From the NCBI GenBank assembly GCA_012974315.1, contig JAAXQI010000226.1, positions 1 through 5,114 on the forward strand: a stretch of 5,114 nucleotides of DNA, read 5' to 3'. Shown in pieces: positions 1 through 5,114 of this stretch. This stretch comes from Desulfobacterales bacterium (GTDB lineage Bacteria > Desulfobacterota > Desulfobulbia > Desulfobulbales > BM004). Below the pieces are notes generated by a model, which had not been told where the DNA came from, did not search any database, and saw nothing but the letters and a program-made list of their open reading frames with translations. The stretch's first letter is position 1. Each line of letters begins with the position of its first letter. The translations under genes were made by a program, and so were the position numbers.

Positions 1-26
1 GGCTCGGAGATGTGTATAAGAGACAG
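1..26 (+). other. Sequencing adapter remnant (Nextera / Tn5 mosaic end)
   Basis: Bases 8-26 read agatgtgtataagagacag, which is the 19-base Tn5 mosaic end used in tagmentation libraries. The preceding ggctcgg (1-7) matches the adjoining part of the Nextera read-2 adapter. This is a library construct left on the contig end and not host DNA. It matters for annotation because it places an in-frame stop (taa, 17-19) just upstream of the first gene and makes that gene look as if it could start within the window. Confidence 0.96.
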
Positions 27-1141
27 GTTTTGCGTATCCGACATTTACCGCCGATGATTGCCGGCAGATCGGAAATGCCGTTGCCAAGGTTATTAAAGCT
101 TTTGCTAAATCTCTTGATTTTAAAATGCTGCAGCCCGGTGACCGTTTCACTATTGTTTTAGATCAGGATAACTCCCTTTCCCGGGCTACTTATGAATCCG
201 GGCTATTAAATACGCATATTTTAAAGCGCAATGAAGATGGTAATTATTCGGTAATCAGGCAAGCGGTTCCCCTTGAATACAGGGTTGAAAGGCTCTCCGG
301 TGTTATTGAGTCTTCACTTTATGGTGCATTTGCTGAATTGGGTGAAGAACCCAAACTCATCCATGCCTATGCTGATATTTTTGCCTCTAAAATTGACTTT
401 AACACGGAAACCAGAACCGGTGATACGTTCGAACTTCTTGTGGAAAAATATTATAAAGGTGAAGTTTTTGTTGGATATGGAAAAATTCTGGTTGCAGCTT
501 ACAAGAAACAGGATGTTGAATATCAAGGATATCACTTTGCCTCGGAAAATACGCCTTCCGGGTATTTTGATAGCAATGGAGTGGCCTTGGGAACCTGGTT
601 CATACGCTCACCAATTCCATTTGGTCGAGTAACATCGCGGTTTACCATGAGACGTAAGCACCCTGTTGACGGTGTTGTAAGGCCTCACCTTGGGGTCGAT
701 CTGGCCGCGCCGAGAGGAACACCGATCATGGCAACAGCAGAAGGGAAAGTGGAATATATTGGCAGAAAGGGAGGTTTTGGTAAAACGATCATCCTCCGCC
801 ACCATGGCGGATATCAGACATATTACGGCCATTTGAACGGTTATAAAAAGGGTTTGAAAAATGGCAGTACTGTCCAGCAGAAAGATATTATAGCCTATGT
901 TGGTTCGACAGGTGTATCCACTGGACCCCATCTTGACTATCGTATCAAGTACAATGGAGTTTTCAAGAATCCATTCGGTATAAAATTTAAGGCAAAAACC
1001 GTATTACAAGATGAGGAGTTGGCGCTCTATCTTCAGTCAAGTGCCAGGATTGCTGAACTCTTTAATGCAGACACAGGTGACAAAACCATACAGGTCAGGA
1101 ATATAACACTGACCGAAGACCATACAATTTCCTTCCTGTAA
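27..1141 (+). CDS. M23 family metallopeptidase (LytM/MepM-like murein endopeptidase), 5'-truncated
   Basis: Likely a periplasmic or envelope-bound peptidoglycan endopeptidase that cuts peptide cross-links. The frame is open from the first whole codon after the adapter (29-31), through 32 codons, to the Met at 125. That upstream stretch (..AKVIKAFAKSLDFK) runs straight into LQPGDRFTIVLD, the usual N-terminal domain of these proteins, so Met125 is internal and the start, with any signal peptide, is missing. Numbering from Met125: residues 1-130 form the N-terminal and Csd3/MepM-like linker region, FIRSPI (159-164) leads into the catalytic domain, and residues 180-285 are the LytM domain. Visible site residues are H188 and D192 (HLGVD, zinc ligands), H236 (YYGHL, catalytic) and H269 in GPHLD. 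The usual HxH motif reads HLD here, so the third zinc ligand is replaced by D271. A tail of about 50 residues follows. Family assignment is firm; activity and substrate are inferred. Ends 10 bases before trmL. Confidence 0.93.
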
Positions 1142-1151
1142 TCAGCATTTT

Positions 1152-1622
1152 ATGTCAACTATTACCCCTTTCAATGTTGTCCTTGTAGAACCAGAAATCC
1201 CCCCTAACACCGGTACCACAGCCAGGTTGTGCGGAGCAACCGACACTATTCTTCATCTTGTTAAACCCCTTGGGTTCAGCACCGATGATAAACATCTGAA
1301 ACGTGCAGGTTTGGATTATTGGGAATATATAAAAATTGTATACTGGGAAAGTTTTGATGATTTTTTAACCAAGCAGGATGAAAAAAAACTGTATTTCTTT
1401 ACCAAGAAAACGGGTAGACCATATACGGAGGCGGAATTTAAACCGGGAGATTTCCTTATTTTTGGCAAGGAAACGAAAGGCTTGCCAGAAGAGGTAATTA
1501 GGCTGTATAAAGACCGCTGTTACACAATACCGATGAGTAATCCCAAGATCAGAAGCCTTAATCTTGCCAATGCCGCAGGAATCGTTTTGTATGAAGCCCT
1601 TCGCCAACAATCTATATGGTAA
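1152..1622 (+). CDS. trmL: tRNA (cytidine/uridine(34)-2'-O)-methyltransferase TrmL (SPOUT family)
   Basis: Transfers a methyl group from S-adenosylmethionine to the 2'-OH of the wobble nucleotide 34 of tRNA-Leu isoacceptors (known for E. coli TrmL/YibK); cytoplasmic. At 156 residues it has the normal length of this minimal, single-domain SPOUT enzyme. The three family motifs are present in order: VEPEIPPNTGTTARLCGA near residues 12-29 (motif 1), FGKETKGLPEE around 104-114 (motif 2) and IPMSNPKIRSLNLANAAGI around 126-144 (motif 3, part of the trefoil-knot cofactor site). The chosen ATG gives the usual short lead before the first beta strand (FNVVLVEPEIP). No clear Shine-Dalgarno site precedes it, and with only 10 bases after the M23 stop translation may be coupled. 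The TAA stop lies inside one arm of a 12-bp inverted repeat. It is distinguished from the larger TrmH/RlmB paralogues by its length and lack of an N-terminal extension. Confidence 0.95.
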   Translation: MSTITPFNVVLVEPEIPPNTGTTARLCGATDTILHLVKPLGFSTDDKHLKRAGLDYWEYIKIVYWESFDDFLTKQDEKKLYFFTKKTGRPYTEAEFKPGDFLIFGKETKGLPEEVIRLYKDRCYTIPMSNPKIRSLNLANAAGIVLYEALRQQSIW

Positions 1623-1801
1623 GATTTCAGCCTTCATGTTTTTGCTTGCTCTCGCGGAAAAAAATATCATTTAATTTAGTGGCTATAAACTATTTTCATG
1701 TAAATATTAAGTTATCGACAAGACAGAAGGTACTCTCCTGCGCTTGGTGCACCATGTAATCAATTCTACAGGTCGCTCCGCTAAATAATGCTGAAATCTT
1801 A
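1620..1801. repeat. 12-bp perfect inverted repeat flanking a 182-base segment
   Basis: Left arm taagatttcagc (1620-1631) is the exact reverse complement of right arm gctgaaatctta (1790-1801). The left arm includes the trmL stop codon. The enclosed 158 bases contain no gene. The arms could be terminal repeats of a small non-autonomous element, or decayed pieces of the palindromic repeat family seen at 1843-1938, whose core also contains gaaatctta. No flanking target-site duplication is apparent. The match is seen directly; the interpretation is open. Confidence 0.5.
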
Positions 1802-1842
1802 TAAAGTCCGGTTCATCCACTTATGGCTTAAAATTGGCCACG

Positions 1843-1938
1843 TGTCATTCGGAGTCTCCCTTCGGTCGCTTACCTCGAGGAGCTTGCGAAGAGAAATCTT
1901 AAAAAGATCTCTCCGGCTGACGGCCGTTCGAGATGACA
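1843..1938. repeat. Imperfect palindromic intergenic repeat (TGTCATTC ... GATGACA)
   Basis: The segment opens with tgtcattcgg and closes with cgagatgaca, so its ends are near-complementary. Near the middle, gagaaatctt (1891-1900) pairs with aagatctctc (1904-1913) around a 3-base loop with one mismatch, and cttcg (1860-1864) can pair with cgaag (1887-1891). Shorter palindromes cctcgagg (1873-1880) and acggccgt (1920-1927) add to the foldback character. This architecture recalls the REP/MITE-like intergenic repeats, with TGTCATTC-type ends and an AATCTT-AAGATT centre, that are dispersed in many bacterial genomes; that resemblance is from memory. The copy is degenerate. In RNA it could fold into a branched hairpin between trmL and serC, but it lacks the T-run of an intrinsic terminator. 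Confidence 0.6.
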
Positions 1939-1988
1939 ACATGAAGATAGTTTCGAACCAGTTTTAATTTTATAACAACACGAAATTT

Positions 1989-1993
1989 GGAGG
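1989..1993 (+). promoter_or_regulatory. serC ribosome binding site
   Basis: ggagg, with aa following, lies 9 bases before the serC ATG. It is the only strong Shine-Dalgarno site in the window and fixes the serC start at 2003. Its strength fits independent initiation of serC after the non-coding gap. Confidence 0.85.
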
Positions 1994-2002
1994 AATTTTC
2001 TC

Positions 2003-3085
2003 ATGCCTGACCGCATTTATAATTTCAGCGCTGGTCCTGCTACCCTGCCCTATGAGGTGCTTTTGCAGGCTGCAAAGGATATTGTCAACTTCAATGATAA
2101 GGGAATCGGACTTATAGAGATGAGTCATCGCAGTAAGGATTTCATTGGGGTTGCTGATGCCTGTGAATCCCTGCTCCGTGAATTGATGGGTATTCCGGAC
2201 AACTACAAGGTTCTTTTTCTGCAGGGGGGTGCCTCGACTCAGTTTGTCATGGTGCCAATGAACCTGCTCCAACCGGGAAAATCAGCTACATACCTGAATA
2301 CCGGCACCTGGTCTAAAAAGGCCATTAAGGAAGCAAAGCTCTTCGGTAATGTCGATGTGGCTTATTCCAGCGAAGATACTGTTTTTAACCATGTTCCCCT
2401 GCCGGATGAATATGAGGCAGCAGCAAATGCAGAATACCTCTATTTCGTATCGAACAACACAATTTACGGGACACAATTTCATCAGTTCCCCGAGACTGGG
2501 ACTGATCTGGTATGTGACATGTCTTCGGATATTCTGTCAAGGGAGATAGATGTCAGCAGCTTTGGGATCATTTTTGCCGGTGCCCAGAAAAACATGGGGC
2601 CTGCCGGTTGTACCGTCGTCATTATCCGCGATGATCTGTTGAATAAAACTCCGGACAACGTTCCTACCATGTTTCGTTATAAAACCCATGCTGATACGGG
2701 TTCTATGTTCAACACTCCGCCATGTTTTTCAATATACACAATAGGTCTTGTCCTTAAATGGCTGAAGAAACTGGGCGGGATACCAACCATCGAGAAAATG
2801 AACCGGGAAAAGGCGGAGCTGCTCTACCAGGCAATAGAAAACAGCGATTTCTATAAGGGCCATGCCAGATTTGATTCACGGTCGATAATGAATATTACCT
2901 TTAATCTGCCGACGCCGGAACTGGAAGCACAGTTTATCCGGGAAGCGACGGCTGTTTCATTTGATGGATTGAAAGGACACCGATCTGTTGGCGGCTGCAG
3001 AGCTTCAATATATAATGCCTTTCCCCGTGAAGGTGTTGAAAAACTTGTGGATTTCATGGTTGCGTTTGAAAAGGCAAACAGTTAG
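2003..3085 (+). CDS. serC: Phosphoserine aminotransferase SerC
   Basis: PLP-dependent enzyme that converts 3-phosphohydroxypyruvate plus glutamate to phosphoserine and 2-oxoglutarate, the second step of serine biosynthesis; family members also act on 3-hydroxy-2-oxo-4-phosphobutanoate in the pyridoxal phosphate pathway. The 360 residues match the family's usual length. Visible landmarks: YNFSAGPATLP (6-16), EMSHRSK with H42-R43 (39-45), the GGAST phosphate-binding loop (75-79), W103, N152-T153, D172 in CDMSSD, and the Schiff-base lysine K196 in AGAQKNMGPAG. FNTPP (236-240) supplies cofactor contacts from the partner subunit, and GHRSVGGCRASIYNA near the C terminus binds substrate phosphate. 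Nothing is missing, so it should be active as a cytosolic homodimer. The start is set by the ggagg site 9 bases upstream. No serA or serB lies in the window. Only 32 bases separate it from the next gene, suggesting co-transcription. Confidence 0.97.
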   Translation: MPDRIYNFSAGPATLPYEVLLQAAKDIVNFNDKGIGLIEMSHRSKDFIGVADACESLLRELMGIPDNYKVLFLQGGASTQFVMVPMNLLQPGKSATYLNTGTWSKKAIKEAKLFGNVDVAYSSEDTVFNHVPLPDEYEAAANAEYLYFVSNNTIYGTQFHQFPETGTDLVCDMSSDILSREIDVSSFGIIFAGAQKNMGPAGCTVVIIRDDLLNKTPDNVPTMFRYKTHADTGSMFNTPPCFSIYTIGLVLKWLKKLGGIPTIEKMNREKAELLYQAIENSDFYKGHARFDSRSIMNITFNLPTPELEAQFIREATAVSFDGLKGHRSVGGCRASIYNAFPREGVEKLVDFMVAFEKANS

Positions 3086-3117
3086 TACGTTTGCACAAGA
3101 AAAATGGCAGATAGGCA

Positions 3118-3987
3118 TTGCATTACGAAGGAAACATAATTCGTCCTCCCAGTGAGGCCAACTCTATTATTCTGCAAGTCTCCGTTGGCTGTTCACACAA
3201 TAAGTGTAAATTCTGCGGCGCATATAAAGGTGTACGTTTTCGCATTAAGGATGCAGCAACCATTAATGAAGATATCTCTTTTGCTGCAAGGTATTGCAAA
3301 AAGCAGAAACGGGTATTTATTGGAGATGGTGATGCCCTTATCATACCAACAGATCGATTGGCGGATATTTTTTCAAGTATAATGAAGTCTCTCCCCTGGG
3401 TAAACCGCATCAGCCTATATGGCAACGCCAAGTCCATTCTCAGGAAAAATAATGAAGAATTAGGGCGGTTGAAAAAGCTTGGTCTGGACAGGGTTTACAT
3501 GGGACTTGAGTCCGGCCACACCCCTACTCTTAAAAAGATTAGGAAGGGAGTAAGTGCAGAGCAAATGATTGAGGCGGCGGGAATGATTCGAGAAGCCGGC
3601 CTTTTTCTTTCAGTCACTGTATTACTTGGTATAGCTGGAATTGCTGATTCTGAAATCCATGCCTCGGAATCAGGCAGGGTTTTGACAGCGATGAACCCGA
3701 ACCAGATAGCAGCTTTAACTTTGATGCTCCTTGAAAACACACCCCTTTATGAGGATGCTCTTTCCGGTTCTTTCCAGTTGCCTGAACAGAAAATGCTCCT
3801 TGCGGAACTGAAAACAATGGTACAATGTATCAACCTGGACCGTGTACAGTTCCAGGCTAATCATGCCTCGAATTATCTGCCAATTTCGGGGAGATTGCAG
3901 AAGGATAAAAATAAAATTCTACAATTAATTGAAGATGGTCTTTCAGGCAGACAGTATCTGAAACAAGAATCCCAGAGAGCTCTCTGA
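3118..3987 (+). CDS. Radical SAM protein of unknown function, CX4CX2C cluster motif, TTG start
   Basis: A 289-residue radical SAM-like protein. The N terminus (YEGNIIRPPSEANSIILQ, then VSVGCSHNKCKFCGAYKGVRFR) fits a COG1032-like group recalled from many anaerobes. The cluster cysteines would be C25, C30 and C33, spaced CX4CX2C where the classical motif is CX3CX2C. Further landmarks are GDGDALI (69-75), YMGLESGH (127-134, the usual radical SAM barrel strand with the Glu), VTVLLGIAGI (166-175) and a C-terminal NHASNYLPISGRL (248-260). There is no B12-binding, SPASM or TRAM domain. The TTG is chosen because an in-frame TAG (3112-3114) lies just upstream and the next residues match the family N terminus; the nearby ATG (3104) is in another frame and stops after 11 codons. 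Shine-Dalgarno support is weak. It lies 32 bases after serC and 6 before rlmN. The substrate is unknown and I assign none. Confidence 0.88.
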   Translation: MHYEGNIIRPPSEANSIILQVSVGCSHNKCKFCGAYKGVRFRIKDAATINEDISFAARYCKKQKRVFIGDGDALIIPTDRLADIFSSIMKSLPWVNRISLYGNAKSILRKNNEELGRLKKLGLDRVYMGLESGHTPTLKKIRKGVSAEQMIEAAGMIREAGLFLSVTVLLGIAGIADSEIHASESGRVLTAMNPNQIAALTLMLLENTPLYEDALSGSFQLPEQKMLLAELKTMVQCINLDRVQFQANHASNYLPISGRLQKDKNKILQLIEDGLSGRQYLKQESQRAL

Positions 3988-3993
3988 TACCCA

Positions 3994-5037
3994 ATGAAAA
4001 AAACAGACCTTACAAATTTTACCTTGTCGCAGCTGACTGATTTTGTTCAGGGCCTTGGGTTACCAAAGTTTCGGGGTAAACAGATTTTTGCCTGGCTTTA
4101 TCGTCCCAATATAACAGACTTTTCTCAAATGACGGACCTGGCCAAGGATCTTCGTGAGACCTTGACCTTTCATGCCAGTTTCCATTGGCCTGAAATTGAT
4201 GCTTTAGAACGTTCAAAGGACGGTACAGTCAAATACGGATTTAAGCTCAAGGACAATAATTATATTGAGTCGGTGCTTATCCCTGAAGACGGCAGAAATA
4301 CCCTTTGTGTTTCTTCCCAGGTAGGTTGTGCAATGGGTTGTGGGTTTTGTCTGACAGGAGGTATGGGTCTCAAGCGCAACCTGTCTCCTGGCGAGATAGT
4401 CGCCCAGGTTGTCAGAGTACGGAACTGGCTCCATGATGAGGCAGGTACTGAGTCTGTTTTAAGTAACATTGTGTTCATGGGAATGGGAGAGCCCCTGGCG
4501 AACTTTGATAATCTTTTAGTTGCACTGGAAATTCTTACAGATCAGCGGGGGCTTGATTTTTCTGATCGCAGGATCACAGTCTCCACCTGCGGCCTGGTAC
4601 CGAAAATCATTGAGTTGGGGCAGAAAACAAAAGCAAATCTGGCTGTTTCCCTTCATTCTGTTGATGATTCCGTTCGTTCCAGATTAATGCCAGTAAATAA
4701 GAAGTACCCTGTAGCGGATTTGCTGGAAGCCTGTAAAAACTTTCCCATGCCGAAACGCAAACGGATCATGTTCGAATATATTCTCATAAAGGATCTTAAT
4801 GATTCTGTCTCAGATGCAGAAAATCTGGCCAAAAGTCTCCAGGACATACCCTGCAAGATTAACCTGTTGCCGTATAATGAAACCACGGACCTTTCATTTC
4901 AGCGACCTTCAGATGAAACAATAGGACTTTTCCAGAAAACACTTCGGGAAGCAGGATATACAGTTTTTGTTCGATCGAGCCGGGGCTCTGATATTTCTGC
5001 TGCCTGTGGCCAGTTGGCCGGCAAAATGAGTTCTTGA
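3994..5037 (+). CDS. rlmN: Dual-specificity 23S rRNA A2503 / tRNA A37 C2-methyltransferase RlmN
   Basis: Radical SAM enzyme that methylates C2 of adenosine 2503 in 23S rRNA and, in characterised members, A37 of some tRNAs. It uses two SAM molecules and a methylated cysteine intermediate; cytoplasmic. The 347 residues have the family's usual layout: an N-terminal helical RNA-binding part (1-70, LPKFRGKQIFAWLY), then ESVLIPEDGRNTLCVSSQVGC leading into the 4Fe-4S motif C112, C116, C119 (CAMGCGFC), GMGEPLAN (163-170), ITVSTCGL (194-201), LAVSLHSVDD (216-225), and the C-terminal RSSRGSDISAACGQL. The catalytic cysteine pair is present: C105, seven residues before the cluster as in E. coli RlmN C118, and C338, matching E. 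coli C355. Length and motifs favour RlmN over the resistance paralogue Cfr. The ATG is 6 bases after the upstream stop with no clear Shine-Dalgarno site, so translational coupling is likely. Confidence 0.96.
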   Translation: MKKTDLTNFTLSQLTDFVQGLGLPKFRGKQIFAWLYRPNITDFSQMTDLAKDLRETLTFHASFHWPEIDALERSKDGTVKYGFKLKDNNYIESVLIPEDGRNTLCVSSQVGCAMGCGFCLTGGMGLKRNLSPGEIVAQVVRVRNWLHDEAGTESVLSNIVFMGMGEPLANFDNLLVALEILTDQRGLDFSDRRITVSTCGLVPKIIELGQKTKANLAVSLHSVDDSVRSRLMPVNKKYPVADLLEACKNFPMPKRKRIMFEYILIKDLNDSVSDAENLAKSLQDIPCKINLLPYNETTDLSFQRPSDETIGLFQKTLREAGYTVFVRSSRGSDISAACGQLAGKMSS

Positions 5038-5114
5038 TTGTTTGTTGCAAAATGTTGTAATTTTACTTTTAGTGCTCTATTCTGAAAATTAAATAAAAAA
5101 ACAGTTTATCATCC
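5038..5114. other. AT-rich 3' flank of rlmN, no gene seen
   Basis: Seventy-seven strongly AT-rich bases run to the contig end. I see no start of a further gene and no GC-rich hairpin with a T-run. The only foldbacks are 5-6-bp AT pairings such as aatttt (5059-5064) with aaaatt (5085-5090), too weak to call a terminator. There is no adapter at this end. Confidence 0.6.

Larger units (their letters stand above)
1623..2002. other. 380-base non-coding gap with repeats
   Basis: No plausible gene is visible on either strand; the short open frames reaching into it from the opposite strand are antisense to trmL and serC and resemble nothing I know. It holds the right arm of a long-range inverted repeat, a 10-bp palindrome tggtgcacca (1745-1754), the palindromic repeat at 1843-1938, an AT-rich stretch (about 1957-1985) and the serC ribosome binding site. 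A possible -10 box, tataac (1971-1976), lies in the AT-rich stretch, but no good -35 sits at the right distance, so I do not call a promoter. No intrinsic terminator with a T-run follows trmL. The motif gaaatctta(t/a)aaag occurs twice, exactly 100 bases apart (1793-1806 and 1893-1906). Confidence 0.8.

Noticed and set aside
125..1141. M23 gene beginning at the ATG at 125
   Set aside because: The frame is open upstream to the adapter and the residues before Met125 (AKSLDFK) continue the family's N-terminal domain, so this Met is internal.
1365..1670. Reverse-strand open frame across the end of trmL
   Set aside because: It is antisense to the strongly supported trmL, has no recognisable domain, and its composition is that of a shadow frame.
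1745..1754. 10-bp palindrome tggtgcacca as a possible operator
   Set aside because: It is short, has no partner copy, and is about 250 bases from serC with no promoter beside it.
1948..1976. Sigma-70 promoter for serC using tataac (1971-1976)
   Set aside because: The -10 match is fair, but nothing resembling ttgaca lies 16-18 bases upstream; atgaca at 1933-1938 is too far away.
1623..2002. tRNA, small RNA or riboswitch in the gap
   Set aside because: I could not find a tRNA cloverleaf (no T-loop GTTCRANNC with matching stems) or any riboswitch core that I recognise; the visible structure is explained by the palindromic repeat.
3973..3986. 14-bp perfect palindrome cagagagctctctg at the end of the radical SAM gene
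   Set aside because: It lies within coding sequence, and one palindrome of this length is not surprising in 5 kb. With no loop it is a poor RNA hairpin, so I do not call an operator or terminator.
3994..5037. Cfr-type antibiotic resistance methyltransferase
   Set aside because: The N-terminal region, overall length and motif wording are those of housekeeping RlmN, and nothing around it suggests a mobile resistance context.

Overview
The window carries five protein-coding genes, all on the + strand, and reads as ordinary chromosomal DNA from a Gram-negative bacterium. The protein styles (an M23 envelope peptidase with a two-part N-terminal region, TrmL, a SerC of the short proteobacterial type, an orphan radical SAM protein, RlmN) and the moderate base composition are most compatible with Desulfobacterota (former Deltaproteobacteria). 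That placement is inferred from recalled family resemblance; no rRNA or marker comparison is possible here. The first 26 bases are not biological: they match the Tn5 mosaic end and part of the Nextera read-2 adapter, so the contig begins at a library artefact.

Layout. Bases 27-1141 hold the 3' part of an M23 (LytM/MepM-like) peptidoglycan endopeptidase gene whose true start lies off the contig. Ten bases later comes trmL (1152-1622), a tRNA wobble-position 2'-O-methyltransferase. A 380-base non-coding gap (1623-2002) follows. It contains an imperfect palindromic repeat beginning TGTCATTC and ending GATGACA (1843-1938), and a separate 12-bp perfect inverted repeat (1620-1631 / 1790-1801). serC (2003-3085) follows behind a good Shine-Dalgarno site. 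Next are a radical SAM protein of unknown function that starts with TTG (3118-3987) and, 6 bases later, rlmN (3994-5037). The last 77 bases are AT-rich with no recognisable gene or terminator.

Functionally, serC makes phosphoserine for serine biosynthesis, while TrmL and RlmN both methylate RNA of the translation apparatus. The tight serC - radical SAM - rlmN spacing suggests one transcript. The repeat-bearing gap suggests that M23 - trmL is a separate unit. No defence system, mobile-element gene, CRISPR array or RNA gene is visible. I found no convincing new system. The items most worth following up are the CX4CX2C radical SAM protein, the HLD variant at the zinc site of the M23 peptidase, and the repeat family in the gap.
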